NCBI RefSeq assembly: GCF_029227915.1
Contig: NC_079882.1
Span: forward strand, 9,982,001 to 10,046,000
Source of the DNA: Hydractinia symbiolongicarpus
Lineage: Eukaryota; Cnidaria; Hydrozoa; Anthoathecata; Hydractiniidae
DNA length: 64,000 nt
Direction: 5' to 3'
The first letter of the stretch is position 1. Each line of letters opens with the position of its first letter. The notes beneath the pieces are model-generated. The model searched no databases, had not been told where the DNA came from, and saw nothing but the letters and a program-made list of their open reading frames with translations. Positions 22,652 through 35,573 of this stretch are shown piece by piece. Position numbers and translations under genes: made by a program.

Positions 22652-25600
22652 CTACGTTTGACTTTTGCGCGCTTGCAGTCTTTTTAGTTTCTTCATGTTT
22701 TCAATAAGTGCACTGTCTTTAGGGTCGATCTTGTAAGCCAGCTCGTAATACTTTTCTGTATTCTCGAGATCATTCTGAAAGCGGAAGTGCAAAAGAGATT
22801 AAAACTCAATTTCACAAATCAAAATCTAAACCTTTAAAACACAGACAACTTCACGATTATGTATATCCATAAACATGTGGGCGTATCAAATATATTACCT
22901 GTATATGGTAGATTGTTCCAAGATTAACTAAAGCGTGGAAGTGGTTTGGAGCAATAGATAATATTTCCAAGTAAACCTGTATGACATAGAAAAATAATAA
23001 ATACAAGTAAAAAAACATGCATATATGCAAAACAAAAATATAATAAACCCATGCTAGGTAGACTTTGGGAGATAATTGTACGTTCAAATTCTCAATAGTT
23101 GGACCAATTTTATCTGCTTAATATTCTTTTCTGTGATAGCAACACCCTTAGTAGGTAGCAGTAATCTTCTTTAACAGTAGTGCTCTCCTTAATAGCAGTA
23201 CCCTTATAGCCATAATATCTCCTTAATATAAGTACTCTCATTAGTAGCCAAACCTTCTTTGGTAGAAGTCCTCCTTAATAAAAGAAGCCTCACTGGTAAC
23301 CTTACTGACAGGAATTAATCAAGAAATAAAAATGCTATTAAATTTACGCACTAACCTTCTTCGCTTCATTGAACTCCTTTAGTGTTCTCTTCAAATTTCC
23401 GCGTTGCAAGAGCACCTCAACATTACGCGGGAATAATTTCAACGCTCTTTCAATCACGTGATGTGTCTAAAAAATACCACGTGATAAATGACATCATTTA
23501 GAAGAATAATCCGTAAAAGGGAGGAGCATTTAACTGTCAGGTACTTCAATCAGGCTAGATTAGTTTAACGGTCATCATCTGGATAACAAGGTTTTAAAAA
23601 CATCGTATTGGAATGTTGTAAACCGCAAAGATTATTAAAAACGGACTACCTTATTCGGCTCTCCTATTTCAACCATAAAGCTGATAATAGTATAATGCGC
23701 TTGAAGAAAGTATTTGTCTTGTTTAATCAAATCCTCGATCGTCCCGATTGCCTGAGTATGATGTTTCAAACCAAACAATATCACAGCCTATGCGAAAAAA
23801 GAGTCATTTGTTTTTAAAACGACTTTCGTAAAAGCCTATGTTTTTATTTTCATGACGTCACTAGGAGAAACAAAGAGTCATAAGAATGCTCACGTGATTA
23901 CGTATATGCTCTCGAGTCGGTCGACTCGATTTAAACATTCGTTTGTAGACAGCATTGGCATCAGTCAACTTCCCTGCATTGTAATATAACACAGCCAAGC
24001 TTTGGTAAGCTCTTGTGTCCGATGCATCTATTAAAATCGCTCTATGAAATATATAAAAAAGCCACTAATCTATAGAGAGGGAAATACAGAAACTTTTAAA
24101 ACACACAACATTCGGCAATTTTGATATGCATAGAGATAAATATTTTTATTTTTTACCTTTCATAAAGCTGAATTGCTTTCTCCAAATGTCCATGCTGGCC
24201 ATATATCATTGCTAAGTTGTATGCAGAAACGTAGTCGTTCGGCTTTTTCTTCAGCAATACTTCATAAGTAGCGATAGCTTGCTTTGTTTCACCTACATGG
24301 TGAAAAAGAGAAGTTGGTTAAACGACAGAAGACGAATAATTAAACATATCTCTCACATTACTTGAGGTAACTAACCAATGTCGTTCAGAAACGTGCCATA
24401 CTGATGTACAAGATCGACTTTGCTCGAATGTTTAGAGAGCAAAACTTTGTACATCGAGTGCGCTTCATCTAGTTTCTTGTTTTGTCTCAGGACATCTGCA
24501 AATAGAACCTTCGCATCGTAGTATTCGGGAGAGTAGCTAAAACAGTAGGAAATATTTAAACTCTGTGTATAAAAAACCAAACCGGACCCTTTATAAATAA
24601 CCAATAACATCACTCTCTAGGTGTCCCTGCATTGGATAGGAAAACCTCAGACTACACAGAGAGCTTTAGCTTTCTGTTGTCTGTGGTTTTACGTATTACT
24701 TTTATTTCTGACTTGTGTATTATGTTTAGTGTAAGCGATGTCTTTATTCATTTATTTTAACATTCCTTTATTTCTTCATTCCTTTCTTCCTTATTTGATC
24801 CATTCATTCATTCATTCATTCATTCATTCATTCAGTTATTGTCCGCATTTTATTTAAATATATGTGTAACTGGCAAAATCAGTAGACAAAATACCTAATG
24901 GTGCTTAAACTAATAAACTTCCCCAAGGCAATTTTACTGAATTTGTTAGTTACAAACATACCCTAAGCATCTGCGTAAGATTTCTTCAGCTTCCACACTC
25001 CTTCCTTGTCTCCTATGAATCAAGAAGAGTTTTAATTAAACAAAAGAAATTTAGAAATGAACGGTTAACACATTACATAGAGACAGTTAAAAGGTTCCCT
25101 TACATGTAAACACCTGCTAGATTAAACATTGCTCTGTAGTGACCAGGTGTGTGTTTTATTGCCTCCTTGAAGTGGTACTCTGCTAACTAAAATGATATCA
25201 CATACAAAACACTTTAGGACTACACCCCTGGATAGAACTTAGATAACTTAGTCATTTTAATTAAAATCCACACCAGATGTATGATGCAGTCACTCGTAGG
25301 TCAAGCAAAAGGTTATAATATTAAAATACCTTTAGCAAAATTCCTTAAACATGTATATACCTGGTTGTCATCCAATAGTGTTCCAAGGTTGTTGTGTGCA
25401 CTTGAATGCGATGGGTACAATCTACATATTAAAACATTTATGAATAAGCATCCGCATTTTATTAGTACTCGTATATTTAAAAGAAGAAGGTTTACTTCAC
25501 TGCGCTCTTGTAGTGGTTAATTGCTTCTTTTGTTCGATTATTATCCTTCAAATAATTCGCGAAATTATAATGTGCTTTTGCGTTGTGTGGCAATGTCACC

Positions 25601-28600
25601 ACCCCTGATCTAAAATATACAACAAAATAAAGTAATAAATAGAGTAAATAGAGTAATAAGTAAATAAATAAATGAATGTATAAATAAATGAATTAATCAA
25701 TCAATCAATCAATCAATCATTCAATCAATCAATCAATCAATCAATCAACGAATGAATGAATGAATGAATGAATGAATGAACGAATGAACAAATGGTTAAA
25801 AGAATAAATTAATAAATAATTGTATTCTAATCAATAATAATAATAGATGAATGAATGAATGAATAGAACGTTTAGTTTTACGTACTTAAAAAGTGTTTCT
25901 CTGGATTCCCAAACCGTGTTGTATGAAATAGTCTTCCACGAAAACAAAACTAATAACACCACGAATATGCTGTAAACTAAATGACCGCTTCTGCTGTAGA
26001 ACAAATTTATTTTGACCATTCCAACTGCAACAAGGATACTAAAACCAAGACTAAAAAGAAACATTGCCCAGTTAAACAGCGACTGTTAGCCTTTTGGTAG
26101 AGCGTTCGCTTCCAGCTCGGAAAGTCTTGAATTCAAACTCTGGCCTAAAAAAGTGTAAATCTATCCTTTTTGCTTAGCGTTTAGCATGAGAATAGGATTG
26201 ACATCTCAGGTGGTTGTCTAATTGAGTGATTGCTTTCGTAACTAAAATGGGAGCTTTAAACGACTAGGACCCCCTTCGCAGGACCCTCGTTGATAGCAGT
26301 ACCAATAGGGACTGAAGAGGTTATTCTGAGAATAATAATAACTAACAACGCAAAAAATACCCTATCGTTAGTAATTTATATGTTTGAAAATATTTACAAG
26401 ATTCATTGCAATTCATCATGGGGTCACAGTATCCTTAAAATATTACCTTGGTATATAAAGAATTCTTTCTGCAACTACAAAACCAACTCTCAAAAAGAAA
26501 TTAGAAGCAGGAATGAAAGGAATGATAGCAAAAGCAAGTCCTACCAATATTACATCATCCCCTCTATTCTATAAAAAAAACCAAGAAAAAGTCTCCTAAA
26601 AATATCACAGTTGCTTTAGGTACGTTATTATTAAAATAGTAGATCAAAACATTTCATGTGTCAGCTGTTTTATATGTCTGGCCAAATATTGTTGTTTGTC
26701 GGCTGAAATTCGGTTTTCACAGAAAATATTACATGTTGAAAGAATAACTTTGCTTTAATACACAAATGTAGCTTATATATAAGCAAAACATTACAAATAA
26801 GTATTCTAATGTAGCTGATCTTTAGTAAAATGATATGATTGTCATTTACATTACAACAACTTTATTACCTGAATTGACCTTAACAACGATTTCAAAGCAA
26901 CTGACGCCACCACAATCAAAAAACACAATGTGTATATATTTCTAATGTCAGTTATGTTTTCCACCAATGGAATGCTTCCCACCTGCCAGTCGTAACATAA
27001 AATATATGGTGCAAGCAGTAACTGCGCGTTGAACGACAGAAGATATAAATAGGTCATGACTCGTGTCATCGGATATTGTGAAAATGAAGCAGGGTTGTCT
27101 TCTTCTTTAAAAGTGGGTAATCGAGTTCCCATCATTTGAAGCCGTATTATAAACAATGTAAATACCTGAAAAAAACACAGAGCAAAAAATGTCTTACAAG
27201 CCTTTGGAAAAAAATATAAAAAAGTTTAAAATTGAATACCCTACCCATAACATTAAAAATATGACTCTCTTTGCTATTATCGTTATTTCTTGAACCAAAG
27301 AATGTGTGTTACTTTGTGTGGAAATTTTAGATTTGACTGGAAGATATCTAAAAACAATAGCAAAAATTAAATTATGGTTAAGACTACGTTTTATCGTATG
27401 AACAAAAAAATATCTTACCTCGATATTATATGTTTATTTTTGATTAGATCATACACAACACAAACCCCAAACACGGTGACAGAATGCTCCTTCACAAACA
27501 AACACATGCTTCCATACAGGATTGTCATAAAGAACTCTTTTGTAAACAACGATCCATTACTCTAGATAATATAAAAAGATGTTAAAAAACTTTCTGATAA
27601 TACATATTATTTTTTATGTTGAAAAGTATGTAGACCACTTTCTGTATGAAACACTGCTTTGATTTTGTGATGAGGCAGGCATGTGCACTTAATTTAGTAG
27701 GTTAAAATTTAAACAACAGCATACAGAAATGAAATAAATCGATGGTTATAACGAAATGTTCTAACATTGGTGAAACTTTCTTAAAAAAGAGAATATATTT
27801 AAAACAATTCATTTCAATGTCCTTTGAATGTTGTGCTTTAAATAAATCTGTAAAAACTTTAATAATTTATCTTACAAGAATGTGTGCTCATTTACAAAAA
27901 ATCCGCAAAATTCTGTAATCTTTTGTAAACACATGGGCAAGTCTTGTATAAACGTAACATGTCTTACACGCAAGATGTAGAAAATATAGTTGGTGCTTTA
28001 ACAGAATCCAAATGTAAAATATAATCAATTGGTTTCATAATATTACATGGCTTAAAGAAAGATATTCAAATTAAAAGATTTTGAGGGTTAATTATACAGC
28101 ATAAATTATGATGACATATTAAAGAAAAAGCAAATTTTGATATTTTCTTTCATCATTGGTTTTAGACTTGTTATCCACAAAATTCTTCATGCATTCTAAT
28201 ACAATTCAATGTATAAAAAAATATAATAAAAAAATTAATAAAAATATACCTTATTACCCAAATAGTTAGTACTGTGTAAATGTCTAAAAGGTAATATGCA
28301 ATTGTATGTACAATATATATCAATAAATAAAAATAAGAAAAATACCTAAAAGTTTATGTACCTTGCATAACTTAGAAAAGAAAGCAAAAACAGTAAACAT
28401 GATAACACATCAGCACGACCAACAACACCAGTCACCTAAAAAGTAAAAAGCAACTTTCTATTCTGTCTCTCTCTTTACACATTTTTTTAAGCATGGGGCA
28501 AAATTAACGTTAATCTTAATCATGCTTAGTAATTTAAAAACCTAAGCCTATACTAGGTCTTAAGTGTTCAATGATTTTTTTGAAAGCTCAGACAATTTGC

Positions 28601-29912
28601 AAAATATGAAAACTAAATACTTATCAAAGACCACTGTGAAATAATTGTTACAGGAAAAGTGTAACTAACCTAAGTTAACATGCTTACATATATATATTAT
28701 GCTATGCTTATCATAATGCTTAATTTTTTGGACATCATTTTCAGCTTTATTATGGTGATTATGTGCACACTTTTAAAAAAGGTGTGCATTGTAAAATCAT
28801 GTAGAAAGCAGTAGCCTGTGACATAGAAGGAGGGGTGTAAAACATAAGAATTTTTATTGACTTTTAATAAACTACATGATAAAATCAAGAAATTTCCATG
28901 CTGAAAATACTTCAAGGCTTGTCCATATTACTCCTGATACATTATTATCAACAATAATTTAAACTAGACAAATTCCCTTGCTTAAATAGAATTATTTATT
29001 CTTGTGAAAATTATTTTTTGGGATTTTCAAGATCAACGAGATACCATGGCACTACTACAATAGTGTGAATAAGGATATTCAATTAAATTACTAACATGTA
29101 ATGACATTTTTTGATACTGGTGAAACAGATACTGATTTGAAAAAACGATATATATGCAAACAACAAAAAAATCGTTGTTAGTAGTACAAGAACACTTCAT
29201 ATTATAATTATTGAAGTTCATATATGTGTCAAAAGATCACACAATAACACAACGTTTTGATTTCAAGGGTAAAACACTCCAAGTGATATTGTGAAAACAA
29301 TTTTCTGCATTTAAGAAATAATACTTGTATCAAGTATTATTTCAAGCAAGCATTAGCAAAATTAACACTTTTGGGGGATGAAATTTACACATTAAAAGCA
29401 TGTTGCTTTGGTGATGTATAATAATGATTTTATTGCAAAAAACATGTGGCAGGTGTTTTCGTGAGCTCTCCTGCAAAGCGACATTGTTACAAAATACTTA
29501 CTGCTTCAACGTGAACAGGATGGGTGGCAAAAATAAGTGAAGCAATTACAGCAGATGAAACTTCTTGAAATAACACATCATACAAAATATAAAAAAACAA
29601 GTTAACAACAGCAGTATGAAGTAATAAGTTAACAAGATGATATCCAAATGGTTTCAAACCATGTAGCAAATAATTTATGCGAAATGTCAGTGTGCATAAT
29701 GGTCGGAATGATTTGTGACTTTTAGCATCTTTTAAATTTCTTCCCCAAAAGTCGTTTATGAAAATATTTCCTATTGGTGTATCAGATCTTACATCAGTGT
29801 TTGTTTGGATGGCAAACACATCATCATGTACCAGACCATTCTTTAACGAGTTAAAGAAACAACCACAGCAAAGGAGTGACAATATTATGTGCCATTGTAT
29901 AATCTTTTCCAT
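22652..29912 (-). CDS. TMTC1: TMTC1-like ER O-mannosyltransferase with TPRs
   Basis: Eighteen coding exons give 838 residues: 29502-29912, 28362-28435, 27419-27559, 27245-27347, 26869-27165, 26447-26568, 25886-26050, 25496-25609, 25361-25421, 25104-25186, 24962-25012, 24376-24536, 24157-24292, 23894-24041, 23650-23787, 23356-23466, 22899-22976, 22652-22774. TMTC1-4 are ER membrane proteins that O-mannosylate cadherins. The N-terminal half shows the multispan GT-C-like region: acidic first loop [40 protein letters not shown], then [14 protein letters not shown] and [13 protein letters not shown]-type motifs (here [16 protein letters not shown]). About ten TPRs follow, starting [32 protein letters not shown] favours TMTC1 over the paralogues. 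The acceptor at 27559 uses the second of two adjacent AGs, required by phase. Confidence 0.93.
24788..24836. repeat. ATTC tetranucleotide microsatellite
   Basis: About ten tandem ATTC units lie in an intron of the TMTC1-like gene. Confidence 0.85.
25640..25862. repeat. Compound AATA/AATC/AATG microsatellite
   Basis: Runs of AAAT/AATA pass into (AATC)n at about 25694-25747, then (AATG)n to about 25790, with more GAAT units near 25850. All lie in one TMTC1-like intron, next to the exon ending at 25886. Confidence 0.85.
26085..26290 (+). mobile_element. Possible tRNA-derived SINE
   Basis: TTAGCCTTTTGGTAGAGCG (from about 26086) is an A-box-like tRNA 5' half, and TTGAATTCAAACTC about 35 nt further is a degenerate B box. 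A non-tRNA body follows to about 26290. It lies in a TMTC1-like intron. The 3' end and target duplication were not resolved, and a decayed tRNA pseudogene is the alternative. Confidence 0.4.
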
Positions 29913-30537
29913 GTTTATATAGTTCTAAATAAAGAGATAAAAAAAAGTATATCACAACACTCTGTATTAGAAAGGAACCATAGCAGTAAAAAATAGCCAT
30001 TTTACAACAGCATTTAACAGCAAAAAGGTCAGGTTATTCATTCTGGAGGAAAACTCAGGCCTCTTAATAAGGAAAATAGTACAATCAGTATGTTAAAACA
30101 ATTACGTATGCAGTCATATACATTACCTAACCTTTTTACACTTACTTGATTTTTATTGTTTGTTTTCGATGTGTGTATTCTGAATGTGAGGTACAAACAA
30201 AATGCATAAGGAGATTTGCCTTGTGTGGTAATAACACAAGCTTGTTTTGAGTAGTCTTTAAAATATTTAACAGTAAATAAACATAGAGAAGAAAATACCT
30301 TTTCAACAAATAATAAGTATGACAGCTGAGGCTGTGGGTGATGCTTTTTCCAGTCTATGCCTTTCGAGTATACGTGTTCCTTAAATTTGTGTTTCTAAAT
30401 GCAGTGTCATTATTGCTGTTCAGACCAAGAACATCACTACAAAATTTGTTCCATAAGAAAAAGAGATTCTTCAAGGCAAACAGAAACTGGCTTATAAAGA
30501 AAACACAAGATTCAAATAATAAGTTATAATTTTTCCA
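29913..30537. promoter_or_regulatory. Upstream region of the TMTC1-like gene
   Basis: Noncoding AT-rich sequence 5' of the minus-strand start codon, expected to hold its promoter. No specific motif is claimed. Confidence 0.3.
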
Positions 30538-30920
30538 AGATGTTACAGTCTATGTACAGCAATGCTAGAAGTTGTACCAAAATTAACAATTCACTTTAGT
30601 GTACATCAAGGTCCTTTGTTGTTTTTTTTCAATCCTAGAAGTGCTGTCGATGGATTTTAGAACAAGTTGTCCATGGGTTTATTGTATGTAGATAATTTGG
30701 TTCTCATAACAGAGTTGATGGAAGAATTATTTGAGAAGTTTAAGAAGTGAAAGAGAGGACTAGAAGAGAATGGGTTAAAAATGTGAATGCAGCAAAGGGT
30801 TAAAAGTGAATGCAGCAAACTCTAAAGTCATGAATAGTAGCATTGAAGCAAAATGTGACCTTGTAGTTGGAAACTGACTTTGTGGAGTTTGCAAGAAAGG
30901 GATTGGTGGTAACTTATTTT
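30538..30920 (+). mobile_element. Decayed LINE reverse transcriptase fragment
   Basis: This stretch aligns by eye with 36105-36480 of the large LINE: both contain ACAGTCTATGTACAGCAATG, TGGTTCTCATA, GATGGAAGAATTA and CTTGTAGTTGG. Small indels and stops break the RT frame throughout. It covers the palm region including the equivalent of YADD (here YVDN). Confidence 0.8.
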
Positions 30921-31284
30921 TTTGTTGAGCAAGTTCAATTAAAGGGGACATTAGGTTTCAACTTTAGTGACCTACATGAAAGTCGAGCTAACGGAGCTAA
31001 AAACAACAACTTGAATCATTTAAATGTCATATTGTGCATCCAAATATAACTGAAAATGACAGAAGTTCTATTCATTTATTGAATATTCATGATTTGTTAG
31101 ATATAATTACTTACCTTGCTTTTAACTCAAACTTTATAATACCATAAACTTCAAACCTTTAGAACTAGCTAACTAGCTATATCCTTCGATAATTTTGCAT
31201 AGAAACATATACCTTTATCACTATCTGGTCTGTGAGTATAATATTGGTTTCCAACTCCAAACTCATTGAACACCATCAATAAGG

Positions 31285-31400
31285 TTTCGTTTGCAAAGTT
31301 TTATTTTAGAAAGACATCTCCTAGGAAGATTCTAACCAGTACCGCAGCAAAACATTGCATCTCAGTGCAATGCACTAACCAACTTGGCTATCGTGACAGA
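31285..31400 (-). mobile_element. tRNA-like SINE fragment
   Basis: On the minus strand, GATAGCCAAGTTGGTTAGTG (from about 31392) is a good A-box tRNA segment, followed about 35 nt later by GGTTAGAATCTTCC, a B-box-like match. A short unrelated body follows. The length is too short for a whole element and no folded tRNA was confirmed. Confidence 0.4.
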
Positions 31401-31409
31401 AATAATTTG

Positions 31410-32240
31410 TGAATATTTATTATTTAATTGAAGTTACTAACCTTTATTTTTATGGTCATTTCTCTTTTGGACTGGTGTATATCAATACACAACATTATTT
31501 TTTTACAACTGTTGCATTTATTTGAGAAAAATAATTTTGATCTTTGTAGTATAACATTTTTTATCACAACACGGTAAACTTCAAAGGGAAAAAACGTATG
31601 ATGGAAAGGATTAAAAAATACGCTTTTTGATAAAGGTGAAAGGAGGAGGATTCAGGGAATTTTTTTCTGTCTATTAATTTATAAGCAGAGCAAAACCCAT
31701 GTAATTTTTTATGATAGCATTCTAAGTACTGTCCGGTTGAGTATTCGCCCATCTAAGCATTTTTAAAATACAGTGAAATTATGTGTACAAAATGAAAAAA
31801 GAATTACGATTCTGCTGTGCAGAAAACAGAAACAACAATTCGGGCAGATTAATAAAAAACAATTAAATTAACGTGCAGAGCTTATATTTTAAAATGTATA
31901 TATCAATTTAATAAATATTATTGCTTGTGGTGCAAAAGTTTCCCTGAATGGATTACAGAATTCTGAAAGCATACATTAGCATTACTTTGGTTTTGCAAAA
32001 GGTGAAGTGAAGGGTGAATTGAAGAGTGTCTTTAAGAGACAAGAAAGGAGTTGAACGACCCCCACCATACCTTAGTTTAAAGGGGCGATTGTGGAAGTCC
32101 CATGAAATGCCACATAGTGATGGTGTCACTTTAAAAAACACCCAGTCTGTCTGTGAACAGTTGGCGCTAGGAATCCAGCTGTAAAACAATGCCAAAACTC
32201 TTTATTAATGGCTGTAAGAACAGTTGATCAGACAAACTGC
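31410..32240. other. Intergenic, no supported gene
   Basis: No coding frame with recognisable domains. The minus-strand frame 31953-32195 looks like chance. The large LINE's own 5' region probably begins in the last part of this stretch. Confidence 0.3.
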
Positions 32241-32360
32241 GTAAACGGGGCTGGAAATCTAAGGAGTAATGGTGTCGCGCACAGTAGGACAGATGTCAGG
32301 TGTGAGCATTGTCAGACTGTTACCCTTCGTTAGCTATCACATTACAAGGTACTAGATAAC

Positions 32361-33125
32361 ACTAGGTTGAGGATGGCTAGTGTAAATGTTGTTACTCTGA
32401 GAGGTAGAGCAGGTGAAGTAGTTGAAATGTTAGAACGTAGATCTGTTGATATGTGTTGTGTTCAGGAAGTCAGGTGAAGAGGAGCTTCAGTGAGATTTGT
32501 GGAAGGGAGGAGGGCAAGGTATAAGCTTTTTTGAATTGGTAATAGTGATGGATATGGAGAAGTTGGCATATTCGTTGCAGAGAAGTGGGTAGAAAAAGTA
32601 ATAGATGTTATGCATGTTAGTAGTCGTATTATAGTGATAAAGTTTTTGATAGGTAGTAGGATTGTCACTTTTCTGTCAGTTTATGCTCCACAGTGTGGAC
32701 TCAGTGAGAAAGATAAAGATAAGTTTTATGATGAGTTAATAGCAGTCACATCAAAGTTTGTAGACACTGAACTTGTCATGGTGGGCGGCAACTTTAATGG
32801 TCATGTTGGGAAGTCATCTCAAGGTTATAGAGGTGTGCATGCAGGCTATGGATTTGGGAGCATAAATAAGGAAGGGGAGAGATTGCTTGAATTTGGAATG
32901 GCAACGGACATGGTGGTTTGCAACACATCATTCAGTAAGAGACAGAGTAGGCTGATAACATATGAGTAAGGTGGGTGTAAGACACAAATAGATTACTTCC
33001 TGGTTAGAAAGTCAGACAAGAAAGTGGTGAAGGACATGAAAGTTATATCGGGGGAAGAGTGTGTTACCCAGCATAGGTTGCTGGTTTGTGATATTATCTT
33101 GAAGAGTGTTAAAGAAGCCAAGTGA
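32361..33125 (+). pseudogene. LINE APE-type endonuclease, inactivated
   Basis: The frame starts MASVNVVTLRGRAGEVVEML and passes CCVQEVR, the glutamate motif, then a stop where a tryptophan codon is expected. Next come FLSVYAPQ, VMVGGNFNGHVG, KTQIDYFLVRK and QHRLLVCDI. In active family members the VMVGG segment carries the catalytic GDFN; here aspartate is replaced by asparagine. Further stops lie at about 32523, 32967 and 33122. Confidence 0.75.
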
Positions 33126-33554
33126 AAGTACAGGCCCCGTCGTAAAGTCTGGAAGCTGAAGGAAGAGATTGTGCCAGTGTATGAAGGAAAAGAGGAAACT
33201 TTGGAAAGACCGGAAGTCAGGTGTTAGTGAAAATATTTACTTAGAAGCTAAGCGTCGTTCTCGTACAGCAGTGTATAAGACAAAATCAGAAGCAGAGAGA
33301 AACAGATTTGCAGATGTGTTAAGAAGGGAAGACCAGCACAATAAGGTATTCAAGATAGCAAAGCAAATGAAGAAGACTAATCAAGATGTTGTAGGTGAGA
33401 AGTATATACGTAATGATGAAGGTGTTTTGGCTAGCATAGAGGAGGAGAAAAGAGTAGCTTGGAAGAATTATTATCAGAGGTTGCTTAACAGTGAGTTTGA
33501 TTGGGATGAGGATAATTTGTCTGATGATGATGTTGTGAAGGTGTTAAAAATATA

Positions 33555-35573
33555 ATTTCTGTTCGTTCTTCTGCTTCTGCTTCTCCAACCTGTATGAACA
33601 TTGATAACTTGCTTGTCACTGATCCAGTGACAATTGCTAGCTCTTTTAATAATTATTTTTCATCAATTGCTGACAATATAAGAATGGGCATCCCATTCAC
33701 ATCAAAACATTTCTCTTCCTTCTTAAAATATTCTGTTCCTAATTCAATGTTTCTTTCACCAACTGATGCTATTGAAGTTCTCCATTGTATTTCTTCCTTG
33801 GACCTTGGTAAATCTTCTGGGCCATTTAGCATTCCTGCCCAAATTTTTTCTACTGTTAAAACTGAATTATCCCTTCCACTCTCTAAACTTATAAATTTGT
33901 CTTTTACTTCAGGCATTTTTCCTTCTAATTTAAAAACTGCCAGGGTTATCCCTATTCATAAAAAAGGATCCAAATTGGAACTTACAAATTATCGACCTAT
34001 ATCCTTACTTTCAAACATTGATAAGATATTTGAAAAACTTATATATAAACGGGTGTATGGGTTTCTTGAATAACAATGTCCTGTATAAGCAACAATTTGG
34101 TTTCAGAAAAAATTACTCAACCTGTCAATCACTAATGAATATCTCTCAAAAAATTATGGATGCTCTTGATAAAGGAAATTATGCATGTGGAGTGTTTATT
34201 GATCTCCAGAAGGCTTTTGATACTGTTGACCATGAAATTCTGCTTACAAAGCTTCATCATTATGGAATTCGAGGTAATGCTCTCTCTTTATTTAGGTCCT
34301 ACTTAATAGGTCGTCAACAATTTGTGTCTTTAAATGGAGCTAGATCAGCAAATAATCTTGCCAGACATGGTGTCCCTCAAGGCTCTGTTTTAGGACCACT
34401 TTTATTTTTAATTTATATAAACGACTTGAATTGTGCAATTAACTATTCTATGGTACACCACTTTGCTGATGATACAAACCTCCTGCATTTCAGTGACTCT
34501 TTGAAACAACTGGCCAAACAAATGAATTTAGACCTCAAGCTTCTCTGCCATTGGCTGAATGCTAATAAGATTTCTCTTAATGCTAGCAAGACAGAATACA
34601 TTATATTTAAACATGCACATAAACCTCTTAATTATGATTTTAGGCTTCTCATCAATGGTAAAAGGCTTATGCCTAGTGATTCTATTAAATATCTTGGTGT
34701 TCTATTAGATTCTGATTTAAGCTGGAAGACTCAGATCAATAATACTGTTGCCAAGCTCAAGAGGGCTAATGGAGCTTTAGCTAAACTTCGTCATTTTGTG
34801 CCTCAAAATGTCCTTATCCTAGTCTACTATGCCATTTTTCATTCCCACCTGCAATATTGTAATCAAATTTGGGGTCAACCAAATAGTCTTGATGTTAATC
34901 GTATTGCTGTTTTACAAAATTTTGCTATCAGACTAATGACTTTTGAATCTCGAAGAGCATCATCTAGTATCATCTATGGCAACCTGGAAATCCTCAAATT
35001 CAATGATATTGTCCAGTGTCAGAACATTCTGTTTTTGCATAAGCTCTTTCATGATAAAATGCCTGCTTCTATCCAGAATACTTTTGCGGTTGACTTCAAC
35101 CATGCCCAGAGCACTCGTGCAGAAAAGGCTGGCTTGATCAATCTTTCTACTGTCAATACCGTTTGTTTTGGTAAAAATTCTATTAGATTTAACACCATTA
35201 AATCCTGGAATAAGATACAGACATCAATGACTAAAAAATTTGTTTCCATAGATTACTTTGGTCTAAAAAGTGATCTAAAGAAGTATTTTATTGCCTCTTA
35301 TTAATTTGTAACAAATTTTCCCTTTGTTCTCACACGGTTCATTTATCTGGTGATTATATATGTTTGTGCCGTCTTGTGTGTCCTGTGCCGTCTATTGTAC
35401 TCGTCCAAGGGTGGCCTTATCCTCGTCTTAGCTTCTGCTATTAGGTAAGGTCTCCCTTCAAAAATAGTTTGTTTGTTTTTTCTCTTCATATTAAAATTTA
35501 TTTAATTATTTGAACTGTACAGCTATTTTTGATTAATAAAATTATCTTATCTTATCTAAATTATCTTATCTTG
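33555..35573 (+). mobile_element. Nested 5'-truncated CR1/L2-like LINE
   Basis: This insert splits the older LINE between its endonuclease and RT regions. It carries only the end of the linker, the RT and a 3' UTR, with no endonuclease, so it is 5'-truncated. The 3' end is TTATC repeats (about 35541-35573). The host frame stops shortly after DDDVVKVL and resumes at VEGRAMQIKTEW. The TTGTGAAGG and TTGTAGAAGG sequences at the two borders may be a degraded target duplication. RT motifs such as VPQGSVLGPLLFLIYINDL and the microsatellite tail fit the CR1/L2 group. Confidence 0.85.
33594..35304 (+). pseudogene. LINE reverse transcriptase with one frameshift
   Basis: The first frame (33594-34073) includes GKSSGPFSIPAQIF, ARVIPIHKKGSKLELTNYRP and ISLLSNIDKIFEKLI. 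A single frameshift at about 34040-34070 moves to the second frame, ending 35304: QFGFRKNYST, VFIDLQKAFDTVDHEIL, HGVPQGSVLGPLLFLIYIND and the catalytic FADD at about 34462, then WLNANKISLNASKTEYIIF and the C-terminal ISYLGV-like region (IKYLGVLLDSDLSW). Apart from that shift and the missing 5' part the coding sequence is well kept, suggesting fairly recent insertion. Confidence 0.85.

Noticed and set aside
25676-25862. CRISPR-like repeat array
   Set aside because: Simple tetranucleotide microsatellite without spacers, in a eukaryotic intron.
27561-27561. First AG as acceptor of the third TMTC1 exon
   Set aside because: It breaks the reading frame with the preceding exon; the adjacent AG two bases further restores it.
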